A stretch of DNA of 64,000 nt from Chitinophagaceae bacterium. Its GTDB lineage: Bacteria > Bacteroidota > Bacteroidia > Chitinophagales > Chitinophagaceae. The notes below the pieces were generated by a model, which was not told the origin of the DNA, ran no database searches, and saw only the letters and a program-made list of their open reading frames with translations. Positions 1 through 9,159 of the stretch are shown here, piece by piece. The position numbers and the translations under genes were made by a program. The DNA lies in the NCBI GenBank assembly GCA_017307755.1, contig JAFKGQ010000011.1, positions 62,001 through 126,000 of the forward strand, in the 5' to 3' direction. How positions within the stretch are numbered: the first letter of the stretch is position 1; the number at the start of each line of letters is the position of its first letter.

Positions 1-201
1 AAACCGATCACCCTGAACGTAGAGTTCGGCGGCATCGTAAAAGACCCCTATGGACAGACAAAGGCCGGTTTTACCGTCACCGGTAAGATCAGCCGTAAGG
101 AATTCGGCCTCACCTGGAATGCCGTCACAGAATCCGGCGGTGTGGTAGTGGGAGATGAGATCAAGGTCAACGCCGAAGTTCAATTAATTAAACAATCTTA
201 A
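1..201 (+). CDS. YceI family protein, C-terminal part (5' end outside window)
   Basis: The reading frame is open from the first base and codes for 66 residues before a TAA at 199-201. The visible part has the C-terminal look of the YceI lipocalin-like fold: a VEFGG strand, a GFTVTGKISRKEFGL stretch and a final DEIKVNAEVQL strand. YceI proteins are small periplasmic beta-barrels that bind isoprenoid or amphiphilic ligands. It lies 41 bp upstream of a ring-cleaving dioxygenase on the same strand, which fits the frequent Bacteroidota grouping of YceI with quinone-detoxification genes. The N-terminus and any signal peptide cannot be seen. Confidence 0.85.
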   Translation, partial: KPITLNVEFGGIVKDPYGQTKAGFTVTGKISRKEFGLTWNAVTESGGVVVGDEIKVNAEVQLIKQS

Positions 202-240
202 ACAAACCAAATCATTTAAACAATCCTAAACAGACCAATT
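188..240 (+). repeat. Imperfect 25-bp tandem repeat between yceI and the dioxygenase gene
   Basis: Two copies of a 25-bp unit start at 188 and 216, an offset of 28 bp, and match at 22 of 25 positions. Each begins TTAAACAATC and ends in an ACCAA-type stretch. The first copy contains the last codons and stop of the YceI gene; the second ends just before the ATG at 243. It looks like a local duplication of the A-rich translation-initiation leader. Confidence 0.75.
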
Positions 241-242
241 AT

Positions 243-1178
243 ATGTCAGACAGAATACTCGGACTTCACCACATTACCGCTATTGCCGCCAACGCCCGGC
301 GCAACCAGGACTTCTATACCAGGGTCCTGGGCCAGCGGCTGGTGAAAAAGACGGTAAACTTTGACGATCCCGGCACCTATCACTTTTACTTTGGCAACGA
401 AACAGGCGCCCCCGGTACTATCCTCACTTTCTTCCCCTGGGAAGGTATGGGAACAGGTCGCACCGGCTCAGGCATGGCCACGGCCATCGGCTATTCCGTA
501 CCCAAGGACAGCCTGGAATTCTGGAAAGACAGATTTACAAAGACGGGTACCAGACATGACGCCATCAGCCAACGTTTTGGCGAACAATACCTCTCTTTCC
601 AGGATCCGGACGGACTAAATATAGACCTCGTCGTCAGCAAAATCCCGGACAGCCGGGCTGCATGGACGACCCCGGACACCGGGGCGGCAGACGCGATAAA
701 GGGCTTTCACAGCGTTACGCTTACATTGCGCAGCATCAAGCCCACCGCAACGATCCTCACCGATATTTTTGGCTATAAGTTACTGGAACAGGAAGGCAAT
801 CGCTACCGGTATATCACAGACGCAATTGAAAATGCCGCTATCGTAGACCTGGTAGAAGCCCCTTCCGAGTCCTTTGGTTACAACGCGGCGGGGACCAACC
901 ACCACGTGGCATTCCGGGTAAAGAACGATGAGATACTGATGGAATTCAGGGAGAAGATCGTAAAAAAAGGTTTGCACATCACCCCCAAGATCGACAGGGA
1001 TTATTTCTTCTCGCTCTATTTTAGAGAACCCGGCGGCGTGTTGTTCGAACTGGCCACCGATAATCCCGGCTTTACCAGAGACGAGACGCTGAACGAACTG
1101 GGTACGCATCTCAAACTGCCCCGGCAGTATGAGGCTGACCGCGCCCGTATCGAAGCTGTATTACCCAAACTGGACTAA
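243..1178 (+). CDS. Ring-cleaving dioxygenase, VOC superfamily (MhqO/PcpA-like)
   Basis: This 311-residue protein has two vicinal-oxygen-chelate modules, about residues 6-150 and 153-300. It carries the family signature LHHIT near the start followed by LVKKTVNFDDP. Likely iron ligands, by comparison with PcpA-type hydroquinone dioxygenases, are His9 or His10, His220 or His221, and Glu269 in GGVLFELATD. Family members open the ring of hydroquinones or bind quinone-like electrophiles in the cytoplasm. It sits in a same-strand cluster with YceI, an alpha/beta hydrolase and a pirin, matching the mhq-type electrophile-response grouping. The actual substrate is inferred from the family only. Confidence 0.9.
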   Translation: MSDRILGLHHITAIAANARRNQDFYTRVLGQRLVKKTVNFDDPGTYHFYFGNETGAPGTILTFFPWEGMGTGRTGSGMATAIGYSVPKDSLEFWKDRFTKTGTRHDAISQRFGEQYLSFQDPDGLNIDLVVSKIPDSRAAWTTPDTGAADAIKGFHSVTLTLRSIKPTATILTDIFGYKLLEQEGNRYRYITDAIENAAIVDLVEAPSESFGYNAAGTNHHVAFRVKNDEILMEFREKIVKKGLHITPKIDRDYFFSLYFREPGGVLFELATDNPGFTRDETLNELGTHLKLPRQYEADRARIEAVLPKLD

Positions 1179-1212
1179 ACATCCGGATGGGTGGACCCCA
1201 AAAATTATCTAT

Positions 1213-1848
1213 ATGCACACAAAAAATATCATCACCGCAGGCAAAAAACTGGAAGAAGCTGACAAAGCCCTTATCCTGATCCATGGACGGGGAGGACGGG
1301 CCGGCGACATCCTTTTTCTTGCCGACGAGCTGGCAGTAGGCAATTACGCCCTGCTGGCTCCCCAGGCCACGGGTAACACCTGGTACCCCTATTCGTTCAT
1401 GGCGCCGCCGGCACAGAATGAACCTTATCTTTCTTCAGCACTCGATACGCTCAAAGGACTGGTGGCTGACATCAATGCCGCCGGCATCCCCAACGAGCGC
1501 ATCTATCTGCTGGGCTTTTCCCAGGGCGCCTGTCTGACACTGGAATTTGTCACCCGTAATGCCACCCGTTATGGCGGTGTGGTTGCCTTCACCGGCGGCC
1601 TCATCGGAGATAAGATCTACCCCGCCAACTACAAAGGCGATTTCAACGGCACGCCTGTCTTCATCGGCACCAGCGATCCTGATCCGCACGTTCCCGTGGA
1701 AAGGGTTTACGCCACTACCAATATTTTAAAAGACATGCACGCCAGTGTGACGGAAAAGGTCTATACCATGATGGGACATACTATCTCCCAGGACGAGATC
1801 GATCAGGCAAATAACCTGATCTTTAACCCCATAACAGCGACGATATGA
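1213..1848 (+). CDS. Phospholipase/carboxylesterase family hydrolase (MhqD-like)
   Basis: A 211-residue cytoplasmic alpha/beta hydrolase of the carboxylesterase/phospholipase family. The oxyanion region is LIHGRGG, the nucleophile is Ser103 in GFSQG, the acid is Asp155 or Asp157 and the base is His189 in MGHT. The frame is open upstream to 1129, overlapping the previous gene, but the ATG at 1213 gives the normal family N-terminus and was chosen. It follows the dioxygenase by 34 bp and overlaps the next gene by 4 bp (ATGA), so it is probably cotranscribed and translationally coupled. The role in quinone or electrophile detoxification is inferred from this context. Confidence 0.87.
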   Translation: MHTKNIITAGKKLEEADKALILIHGRGGRAGDILFLADELAVGNYALLAPQATGNTWYPYSFMAPPAQNEPYLSSALDTLKGLVADINAAGIPNERIYLLGFSQGACLTLEFVTRNATRYGGVVAFTGGLIGDKIYPANYKGDFNGTPVFIGTSDPDPHVPVERVYATTNILKDMHASVTEKVYTMMGHTISQDEIDQANNLIFNPITATI

Positions 1849-2558
1849 AGACTCTTTTATTCCCCGCCGCCGAAAGAGGTGTCAAAGACATCGGCTGGCT
1901 GAAAAGTAATTTCTTCTTTAGCTTTAGCGATTATGCCGATCCCTCCAAAAGCGCATTTGGCACCCTCGTTGCCTTTAATGACGACTTCCTTCAACAAGGA
2001 AAAGGGTTTGGTATCCACCCCCATCTCAATATGGAGATCATCTCCATTATGCTAAAAGGGAAGATGAACCATAAAGACACTTTAGGCTACAGCACTGTCG
2101 TTGAAGAAGGCGGCGTACAGATCATGAGCGCGGGTGCCGGACTCCGGCATGAAGAATACAATATAGGAGAAGAAGAGGTAAATTTTCTGCAGATCTGGAT
2201 CCAGCCAAAACTGCAGAATATCACCCCCCGTTACCAGACACGCAGCTTTCCCAAAGCCGGCCGGAAAGGTCAGCTAAAGACCATCGTATCCGGAGAAGAA
2301 GGACAGGAACATTGCTGGGTCAACCAGAACGCCAAACTCTCCCTGGGGTATTTTGAAAAGGGTAAAGACATCACTTATAATTTCAACCCCACCAATAAAT
2401 GCCTTTTTATCTTCGTTATGGAAGGCAATATAAAGATAAACCCCACTACCTTGCAACAGAGGGACGCCATCGGTATCTGGGACACAAGCGACGTGACCAT
2501 TCATTGCGATACGGACGCCCATTTCCTGATCATCGAGACACCGGTAAACCAGAAATAA
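1845..2558 (+). CDS. Pirin family protein
   Basis: A 237-residue bicupin of the pirin/YhaK type. The N-terminal cupin carries the expected metal-binding pattern: HPHLNMEI around residues 57-64, a further His in the KMNHKDTLG segment, and HEEYN near residue 100. Such proteins bind Fe(II), and some act as quercetin 2,3-dioxygenases. The start overlaps the preceding stop in an ATGA, making this the last gene of the detoxification operon. The gene ends tail to tail, 2 bp from a convergent hydrolase gene. Substrate unknown; pirins are common companions of mhq-type loci. Confidence 0.88.
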   Translation: MKTLLFPAAERGVKDIGWLKSNFFFSFSDYADPSKSAFGTLVAFNDDFLQQGKGFGIHPHLNMEIISIMLKGKMNHKDTLGYSTVVEEGGVQIMSAGAGLRHEEYNIGEEEVNFLQIWIQPKLQNITPRYQTRSFPKAGRKGQLKTIVSGEEGQEHCWVNQNAKLSLGYFEKGKDITYNFNPTNKCLFIFVMEGNIKINPTTLQQRDAIGIWDTSDVTIHCDTDAHFLIIETPVNQK

Positions 2559-2560
2559 GA

Positions 2561-3769
2561 TTAGTTTCTTTTTACAAACGCAACCACCGTATCCACCAGC
2601 TTTTTATTCAGCGGCAGTTGCTCATTCTCGTAAGTCGCCACATTCCGGGCCCTGTCCGTGGGAGCATCTTTTAGCACATGGTTCATACTGTCGATGAATA
2701 CCAGAGAGGACTTAGGCGCCGCCGACTTGAGCCTTTCCGCATCTTCCCGTTGAACCTGCAGGTCGGTCAGACCCTGGATGATCAGTACCGGTATCTTTAA
2801 TTTGACGATCTCTTTTGCCGGATCATAGCTTGCCCAGGATTTGTAATAGATCTCCTGCCCCTTTTCCAAATTGCCCAGGGCGCTGTCGACGCCGGCCCTG
2901 CTAAGCCCCATTTGAGCAAATTGTCTTCTTAATACAACTTCCGCCGAAGCACCGGCCCCAGCCAGGGAAATATATCCGTCAGCATGTCCTTCCCGCGCCG
3001 CAACAACCCCGATCAATGCCCCTTCACTATGTCCGATGACGATCACCCTGGAGAAACGTCCGTCGGCCCGCAATCGCTGGATACACTTTACGGCATCATC
3101 GATATAATCCTCTATTCGTAAAGTATCCATACGGCCTTTAATGTTGGCGCTCTCCCCGATAAACCTTTTATCGTACCGGTAGGTAGCTATCCCGTTCTTT
3201 TGCAAAGACTCCGACAACATCCTGTAAGGCGCCGCCTTAACACCCAATGGGTTATTTCCATCCCTGTCTGTCGGGCCCGATCCGGCGATGATCAACGCCA
3301 CAGGAGGCTTCTGTCCCGCATCCGGCGCCGGTGTCAGCAGCTCCCCGTAAAGTTCGCCGCCAGGCACAGCAATCTTATAATTAGTATGATAAACAGTTTT
3401 GGTTGACTTGCCCGGCCGGTTGAACAAGCCTGCAATATGTAAATTGGAATCGATGACCAGCAGCAGCATGAGTGAATGCTTCGAGCCGGCAGCTGCAAAC
3501 CTGTTATAACCGCCCATATTCCCCGCATCCAGATCGAATGCCTCCAGGTCCCCCACAGCCTCCTTTATCTGTACAAATACATGACGCCAATTGTCGGCCC
3601 CCACCGCCCCCTTCATCTGTGTATTAAACATACCATATATGCTGTCGGGATTGTTCCCAGCATACCATTTTCTAAATGATTGCAACGGTCCTTCATAAGG
3701 ACCGAACTTTTGAGCATTGAGAGCGCCGGTACACAACAATGCCACAAGCAAAAAGGGATATTTACGCAT
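2561..3769 (-). CDS. Secreted alpha/beta hydrolase with N-terminal DUF3887-like domain
   Basis: A 402-residue protein with a signal peptide (residues 1-19, cut after LNAQ). An N-terminal DUF3887-like domain spans about residues 22-115, with the pattern F-N-x-Q-M-K-G-A-V-G-x-D-x-W. An alpha/beta hydrolase domain follows from about residue 125 to the end. The oxyanion region is IIAGSGPTDRDGNN, the nucleophile elbow is GHSEG and the final His is in MNHVLK. This DUF3887-hydrolase arrangement is common in Bacteroidota exported esterase or peptidase-like enzymes. The substrate cannot be predicted. A good -7 element lies 4 bp before the ATG. Confidence 0.85.
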   Translation of the reverse strand: MRKYPFLLVALLCTGALNAQKFGPYEGPLQSFRKWYAGNNPDSIYGMFNTQMKGAVGADNWRHVFVQIKEAVGDLEAFDLDAGNMGGYNRFAAAGSKHSLMLLLVIDSNLHIAGLFNRPGKSTKTVYHTNYKIAVPGGELYGELLTPAPDAGQKPPVALIIAGSGPTDRDGNNPLGVKAAPYRMLSESLQKNGIATYRYDKRFIGESANIKGRMDTLRIEDYIDDAVKCIQRLRADGRFSRVIVIGHSEGALIGVVAAREGHADGYISLAGAGASAEVVLRRQFAQMGLSRAGVDSALGNLEKGQEIYYKSWASYDPAKEIVKLKIPVLIIQGLTDLQVQREDAERLKSAAPKSSLVFIDSMNHVLKDAPTDRARNVATYENEQLPLNKKLVDTVVAFVKRN

Positions 3770-3773
3770 ACAA

Positions 3774-3781
3774 CAAATTTA
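3774..3781 (-). promoter_or_regulatory. Predicted -7 element (TAAATTTG) abutting the hydrolase start codon
   Basis: On the minus strand the sequence reads TAAATTTG, a full match to the Bacteroidota TAnnTTTG -7 consensus, followed by 4 bases and the ATG of the hydrolase. No clear TTTG -33 element is seen. If used, transcription would start at or next to the AUG. Confidence 0.4.
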
Positions 3782-3840
3782 CCCGTTTTTTCTATGGATT
3801 TTTAAAGCGCTCGCATCTAATCCACTTTAACCATTAGTCT

Positions 3841-5028
3841 ATGAGAAAATTGCTGACCCTTTCATTAAACTTTTTGTTTATTTATGGCGCCTGGGCCCAA
3901 CCCCTGCGGGATACCGGCAAACCTCCCATCGCCCTAAAACCCTGGTCCCCTGACAGGAATACCATAATGAATTTTTTCCAGGATCAACAGTTTGCGGAGG
4001 CCGTCGACTATCTGCAGCCCGCCTTCGCCGCCGACAGCAGCAACATCAATGTCCTGACCTGGCTGGGCTATGCAAGCTATATGAACGACGATAAGCCCGC
4101 TTCGGAAAGATATAACACCCGTATATTCCAGTTGGACAGCAACAATATATCCGCCTTGTCCTACCTGGTCACGCTCAATAAGGACGATGCCCATGTCATC
4201 GCCATGGAATATGCGGCAAGACTCATCCGGCTTCAGCCCAATAAACCCCTCTGGTGGCGCACCATGGGCGACCTGTTCCGGAGGAGCAACGAGATCGACT
4301 CCGCCATCATCTATCACCGTCATGCCTACGAGCTGGCGCCTGCCGACTACAAAAATGCGGTCGCATTGGCGGACGCCCTCATCGAAAAAAAACTGTACCC
4401 CCAGGCCGACAGCATCCTGGATGCGAGCCTGGTCAGGGATTCCATGAACCTTTCCCTGCTGAAATCCCGTATCCACTCCGCTTATCTATCCCAGGATTAT
4501 GCCTCCGCCATCGTCCCTGGAGAAAGGATCAAACAGCAGAACGTAGCGATCCTCAACGCCCTGACCTGGTTGACCCTATCTTATTACAACCTGAAAAAAT
4601 ACCCCGAATGCGTCTCCACCTGTGAATATATGCTATCAAATGGCTTGGAGGTGGAATCCATTTATTACTACGAATCGAGGGCTTATGCCAGGATGAAAGA
4701 GTATAAGAAAAGCAATGACTTGCTGGCTATCTGTCTTAACAAGGCTATTTCGCATACAGCCGAATGGTATTACAACGACCTGGGCAGCAATGACGAGGAG
4801 CTGAAGGATTATAAGACCGCCATTGCTCATTACGATACGGCTTACTATTTATTCAAAGAGCCCCTGATGCTCTACAACTGCGGGCGCATCTGCGAAACAC
4901 AGCTGCACAACAAGCCCCTGGCCCGGAAATATTTCACGCTATACCTTGCAACAGCCCATCCACAGTCGGAGGAAGAAAAAAAGGCTTATCATTATGTGCG
5001 CCTGCACTGGGGCCCGCACAAAAAATAA
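3841..5028 (+). CDS. Secreted tetratricopeptide-repeat protein
   Basis: A 395-residue protein with a signal peptide (residues 1-19, ending AWAQ). Alpha-helical TPR-type repeats occupy most of the rest, for example a segment with W-R-T-M-G-D-L-F-R-R-S followed by AIIYHRHAYELAPADYKNA and a C-terminal YKTAIAHYDTAYYLF repeat. No catalytic motif is visible. It is probably a periplasmic or outer-membrane scaffolding protein of unknown partner. It is transcribed alone: the upstream hydrolase is divergent and the downstream LytTR gene is convergent with 10 bp between. Confidence 0.85.
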   Translation: MRKLLTLSLNFLFIYGAWAQPLRDTGKPPIALKPWSPDRNTIMNFFQDQQFAEAVDYLQPAFAADSSNINVLTWLGYASYMNDDKPASERYNTRIFQLDSNNISALSYLVTLNKDDAHVIAMEYAARLIRLQPNKPLWWRTMGDLFRRSNEIDSAIIYHRHAYELAPADYKNAVALADALIEKKLYPQADSILDASLVRDSMNLSLLKSRIHSAYLSQDYASAIVPGERIKQQNVAILNALTWLTLSYYNLKKYPECVSTCEYMLSNGLEVESIYYYESRAYARMKEYKKSNDLLAICLNKAISHTAEWYYNDLGSNDEELKDYKTAIAHYDTAYYLFKEPLMLYNCGRICETQLHNKPLARKYFTLYLATAHPQSEEEKKAYHYVRLHWGPHKK

Positions 5029-5038
5029 CCCCCGTCCC

Positions 5039-5743
5039 TCACCCCCCAAAACTCCTCACCACCCCCTCTTTATAATGCCCGCTGACAGGCACCACCTGCT
5101 GATCCGCCAACACCAGCTCAGCCGTCTTTACGATCTTGATCTTCGATACGGAGACAATATAGGACTTATGCGTCCGTATAAATTTTCCCGGTGGCAATAA
5201 TTCTTCGAGCTTCTTCATCGTCAGATGTACCAGATACTTCCTCTCCGGCGTAACCACCCTCATATAATCCCTTGACCCCTCGATATACAGGATCTCTGAA
5301 AAAGGTATCCGTATCATCCCCTCTTTTTCTTTTATAACAAGCGCATCCGACACCTCATCAGACTCCCCCGCCAGCGCCGACACCCCCGAAACACCCAACG
5401 CCTTTACCTTCCCCACCGCCAGGGAAAACCGCTCATAAGAAAAAGGCTTCAACAAATAATCCACCACATTCAACTCATAACCCTGCAACGCATACTCCGC
5501 ATACGCAGTTGTAAAGATGACTTTGGGAGGATCAGGCAAGGTCTTTAAAAAGGTGATGCCATTCACCAGCGGCATCTCGATGTCCAAAAAGATGAGGTCG
5601 ATCTTATGCTGCTGCAGCTTGGCAAAAGCTTCCATGGCATTACGGCACTTCGCTATCAGGGTCAACCCCTCCGTCTGTAAAATATATTGTTCCAGGATCT
5701 GGTGTGCGATCACCTCGTCATCCGCTATCAAACAATGGATCAT
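5039..5743 (-). CDS. LytTR-family response regulator (system 1)
   Basis: A 234-residue regulator. The receiver domain (residues 1-118) has acidic residues Asp8 and Asp9, phospho-acceptor Asp54 in FLDIEMP, and conserved Thr/Lys in FTTAYAEYA and LLKPF. A LytTR DNA-binding domain occupies about residues 135-232 (LYIEGSRDYMRV, then FIRTHKSYIVS). Its start overlaps the stop of the kinase gene (ATGA), so the two are translationally coupled. LytTR domains bind direct repeats of about 9-10 bp spaced 21 bp. Such a pair lies upstream of this operon at 6872-6902. Confidence 0.93.
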   Translation of the reverse strand: MIHCLIADDEVIAHQILEQYILQTEGLTLIAKCRNAMEAFAKLQQHKIDLIFLDIEMPLVNGITFLKTLPDPPKVIFTTAYAEYALQGYELNVVDYLLKPFSYERFSLAVGKVKALGVSGVSALAGESDEVSDALVIKEKEGMIRIPFSEILYIEGSRDYMRVVTPERKYLVHLTMKKLEELLPPGKFIRTHKSYIVSVSKIKIVKTAELVLADQQVVPVSGHYKEGVVRSFGG

Positions 5744-6828
5744 AATCTGATTTTTAAGTCGACGGTATATACATCGCCGTTGCCCGTGATCTGTAATGTA
5801 TGTCGTTCCGGGTAATATAAGGCAAGTCTTTTCCGTACATTTTCGATACCGACCCCGCCATATTGACCGGACCGCACCGGCATACCCGTCAGCACACTGT
5901 TGGAGAGCGTAAAATGAAGGGCCCCATCGGCTACCTCTACCCGCCCCCGGATAAACCCGCTGTCCGCCACCCGCTGCGAACCATGTTTAAAACTGTTCTC
6001 CAAAAAGGGGATCAGCAGCAGGGGGGCGATAGTGATCTTCTCCCTGTCCGGCGCCATGATATCAAAAGATATGTCCGCCATAGGGTATCGTTTCTTCTCC
6101 ATTTCCAGATAGTTCCCCACAAAGGTAAGGTCCTTGTCCAGCAACACCTGGTTCCCCTGGCAATCGTAGAGGACATAGCGCATCATGTCCGACAGACGCA
6201 GGATAAAAGAAGGGGTATCCTTTGCTCCCGTCAGGCTCATCCCATAGATACTATTCAACGTATTAAATAGGAAATGCGGATGCAATTGCGCCTTTAATGT
6301 CTCCAGCTGCAATACAAGATGGTCCCGCTCCAGATCATGCCGCTTACGCTCGTTCTCAAAACCCCAGCGCATAAACATGATGGAAAAGAATACCAGCGGA
6401 TCTATGAGGTGTTCCGATCCATGTAACGAAAGATTTAAAAGACTATGATCATACCACCTGGCCTGGGAAACATAAAAATTGTCCAGCGCCGGATTCGTAT
6501 TCAACATCTTGAACAAATGGGTCACCCCCCAGTTACACCATTTCATAAAAAACAAAAAATAAACCCCGGACAGTAAGCCAAGCAGTACATACCTCCGCCG
6601 TCGCAAAAGCCAGGGGCCGATCCCCCTGTATAAGGGTATCACATAGGCAGTTGTGGCAATACAATACAGCATCAGCTGAGGGAAAGGAAAATTCTCCCGT
6701 ATATGGGGCAGCGCACGGCTTTCCAGGGTCACCCCGTATTTATACAGGGACACATAGATCACCCAGATCATCAGCTCATATATTGGGATACCCGGCCCTC
6801 TCCCTCCTTTAGATACGAATAGCTTCAT
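5740..6828 (-). CDS. LytS-type sensor histidine kinase (system 1)
   Basis: A 362-residue membrane kinase. About four membrane segments occupy the first 155 residues, followed by a short helical linker. The His_kinase domain has the box HPHFLFN near residue 185, and a degenerate HATPase domain follows with an FLENSFKHG N-box and a GGVGIENVRKRL G-box. There is no recognised periplasmic sensing domain, so the ligand is unknown. The frame is open to 6900, but the ATG at 6828 was chosen because a perfect -7 element (TAGTTTTG) lies 5 bp upstream of it. It heads a two-gene operon with the LytTR regulator. Confidence 0.92.
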   Translation of the reverse strand: MKLFVSKGGRGPGIPIYELMIWVIYVSLYKYGVTLESRALPHIRENFPFPQLMLYCIATTAYVIPLYRGIGPWLLRRRRYVLLGLLSGVYFLFFMKWCNWGVTHLFKMLNTNPALDNFYVSQARWYDHSLLNLSLHGSEHLIDPLVFFSIMFMRWGFENERKRHDLERDHLVLQLETLKAQLHPHFLFNTLNSIYGMSLTGAKDTPSFILRLSDMMRYVLYDCQGNQVLLDKDLTFVGNYLEMEKKRYPMADISFDIMAPDREKITIAPLLLIPFLENSFKHGSQRVADSGFIRGRVEVADGALHFTLSNSVLTGMPVRSGQYGGVGIENVRKRLALYYPERHTLQITGNGDVYTVDLKIRL

Positions 6829-6833
6829 ATCGC

Positions 6834-6841
6834 CAAAACTA
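6834..6841 (-). promoter_or_regulatory. Predicted -7 element of the LytS/LytTR system 1 operon
   Basis: The minus strand reads TAGTTTTG, a full TAnnTTTG match, 5 bases before the ATG at 6828. No TTTG -33 box is evident, but the paired TCGACAAA repeats begin 30 bp further upstream, as expected for an activator-dependent promoter. Confidence 0.45.
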
Positions 6842-6871
6842 TGGCATTTCCCCCCTCTCCCGGAAGCCCCC

Positions 6872-6902
6872 TTCGACAAAACACCGCTTTCTTTCGACAA
6901 AA
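6872..6902 (+). promoter_or_regulatory. Candidate LytTR operator: two TTCGACAAAA repeats spaced 21 bp
   Basis: The identical 10-mer TTCGACAAAA occurs at 6872-6881 and 6893-6902, exactly 21 bp apart. That is the geometry known for LytTR regulators such as AgrA, YpdB and BtsR. It lies between the divergent kinase gene (ATG 6828) and the beta-barrel receptor gene (ATG 7011). The same core at the same spacing recurs at 11081-11109 beside the second LytS kinase gene. Confidence 0.65.
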
Positions 6903-7010
6903 TAAGCTCCCCCGGATTATGCAGACGATTCGTCGGCTTTGGCAGAACGGCGCTTTACAATCCCCTTCCCACGGCGTTGTTTTGCTCTCACAACAACAAA
7001 ATCCTAAAAA

Positions 7011-9155
7011 ATGAACAAGCTTATCGCCTCCATCCTGACAGCTCTCGCCCTCCTCCTGAATAGTCATACCACCCGCGCCCAGGACAGTACAGCCAGCCCG
7101 AAGGACTCAGCCAAACAGCTCGCTGCCGTATCCGTCACCGCCGCCAAACCCTATATCATCCAACACACGGACAAGATTATCATAAACATCACCCAAAGCC
7201 CTCTGGCCGCGGGTGGCAACGCCTACGAGGCGGTAAAAAGAGTACCCGGCATCATCGACCTGCAGGGATTACAGTTCAGAGGCCGCCAGGTCACCGTATT
7301 TATGGACGACAGACCCGTGCGCCTCAGCGGGGAAGAGCTGCAGAACTACTTGTCCGCCATACCCGCCGGGGCTATCGATCGTATCGAGATCCTCCCGCAC
7401 CCCACCTCTAAATACGAGGCCAATGGCGGCGTGGTCATCAATATCATCTCCGCCAGGAGCAAGGACATGGGAGCCAACGGCGCCTTCACCGCAGGCGCCG
7501 GAGCCGGCAGATACGGCCGGTATAATACAGGACTTAATCTAAACTACCGCAGCAAAAAATTAAGTCTTTACGGCAGCTACGACCTTCTGTATACAAAGGT
7601 CCGCAACAACAGCACCACCACCCGTCAATTTAACGATGCCTATAAAATATTCGAAGACCAGTCCGCTCTTTCACAAGCCTCCAACCATACATTCCGTATA
7701 GGTTTCGACTACACTATCAACAAGAACAGCAGCTTTGGCATACTGATAAGAGGCGCTCTCAGCAGCAGGAACAAGGACATCACAAACGTATCCCGTCAGC
7801 ATTATGAAACCCGGGATACCTTCTCCACCGTCACCACGGTGAACCATAACCAATATTTCACGCCTTCCGTCAACCTGTATTATAAGATAAAGGGCCTCAC
7901 TATCAATGCCGACTATTTCAGCTATGTGAAGGATTGGAGAGATGATTTTACCACCCGGTTCACAAACGAAAAGAACGAAGAATACCGTACGGCCTACCTG
8001 CTGAAGGACAACTCCCCGGCAAGGAACACCTCAAGGTCCCTCTCCGCCGACTATGCTTTTCACCTGGGAAAGATCCGGTACGAGACAGGTCTGAAAACCA
8101 TCCTTACCCACACAGACAACGACGTGGCCTGGGAAACCTTTGACGGCAACAGCTGGACCAACGACCCTGCACGTAGCAACCATTTTATCTATAACGAAAA
8201 CATTTATGCCGCTTATCTCAACTTAACCCGTACACTGGGCAAGCTCACCCTGCAGACAGGGCTGCGGGCAGAGCACACATATACCAACGGCAACTCCGTC
8301 ACCTTAAAACAGGAAAGGACAAACAGGTATACCAATCTTTTTCCCAACCTCAATATAACATATACGCCAACCGACGACCACCAATTTAGTTTTTCCTACA
8401 GCCGCAACATCGAACGCTATGGTTTCAGCATCGTCAATCCCTTTATCATCTATCAGAGCCAATATGCCTACTACCAGGGTAACCCCAATATCAAACCGAG
8501 CTTTTATCACAATTTCGAACTTAGCTGGGCTTACCGCAATGAATGGATGGCTTCTTTCGGCTACAGCCACTACGTGGACGTACCGGCCGAGATATACAAA
8601 AAAGATCCCGGCGGCAATGCTGTGATCAGCACGTACGACAATGTCTCTTCCGCTGACCAGCTGACTTTCAACCTCACCTGGACAAAAAGCCTCCTGAGAG
8701 GCCGCCTGTCCACCAGCAATACCCTCGGCGGTCTTCACGCCGGCTATCATGCCCCGGCTTCCACCGGTCTGAACAACACATCCTATACCGCCTACCTCAG
8801 CAGCAATAACCGTGTCCTTTTCAACCATGGATGGAAAGCGGAGATCAACGCCGATTACTACAGCCCGATGGCCGTCGGCGCCTACAGCTTCAGGTCGCAA
8901 TTCGAGATGGGAGCAGGCCTGTCCAAAAACATCTTAAAAAATAAAGGAACACTGACCCTCAATGTGACAGATATTTTTAACACCAGCAAACGCCGTTATA
9001 CCACCTCCAGCTTTGGCACCACTTGCCTCACCCGTGATAACCCGGAAACCCGCTTTGTAAAGTTGGTATTCACCTATAAATTTGGTAATTCTCAGGTCAA
9101 GGCCGCACGTACCCGGCAGACGGGCCTTGATGAGATAAAGAACAGAATGAATTGA
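7011..9155 (+). CDS. Outer-membrane beta-barrel receptor, TonB-dependent-receptor type
   Basis: A 714-residue protein with a signal peptide (cut near residue 24, TTRAQ). A plug domain spans about residues 40-145 (LAAVSVTAAKPYI, YEAVKRVPGI, IDRIEILPHPTSKYEA). A long 'OMP_b-brl_3' type beta-barrel follows, closing with KLVFTYKFG. The usual N-terminal carboxypeptidase-regulatory domain of this family is missing, so the plug follows the signal peptide almost directly. It probably imports or senses a small ligand at the cell surface. The gene is flanked by two LytS/LytTR systems and lies downstream of a paired-repeat operator. Ligand unknown. Confidence 0.85.
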   Translation: MNKLIASILTALALLLNSHTTRAQDSTASPKDSAKQLAAVSVTAAKPYIIQHTDKIIINITQSPLAAGGNAYEAVKRVPGIIDLQGLQFRGRQVTVFMDDRPVRLSGEELQNYLSAIPAGAIDRIEILPHPTSKYEANGGVVINIISARSKDMGANGAFTAGAGAGRYGRYNTGLNLNYRSKKLSLYGSYDLLYTKVRNNSTTTRQFNDAYKIFEDQSALSQASNHTFRIGFDYTINKNSSFGILIRGALSSRNKDITNVSRQHYETRDTFSTVTTVNHNQYFTPSVNLYYKIKGLTINADYFSYVKDWRDDFTTRFTNEKNEEYRTAYLLKDNSPARNTSRSLSADYAFHLGKIRYETGLKTILTHTDNDVAWETFDGNSWTNDPARSNHFIYNENIYAAYLNLTRTLGKLTLQTGLRAEHTYTNGNSVTLKQERTNRYTNLFPNLNITYTPTDDHQFSFSYSRNIERYGFSIVNPFIIYQSQYAYYQGNPNIKPSFYHNFELSWAYRNEWMASFGYSHYVDVPAEIYKKDPGGNAVISTYDNVSSADQLTFNLTWTKSLLRGRLSTSNTLGGLHAGYHAPASTGLNNTSYTAYLSSNNRVLFNHGWKAEINADYYSPMAVGAYSFRSQFEMGAGLSKNILKNKGTLTLNVTDIFNTSKRRYTTSSFGTTCLTRDNPETRFVKLVFTYKFGNSQVKAARTRQTGLDEIKNRMN

Positions 9156-9159
9156 CGCC

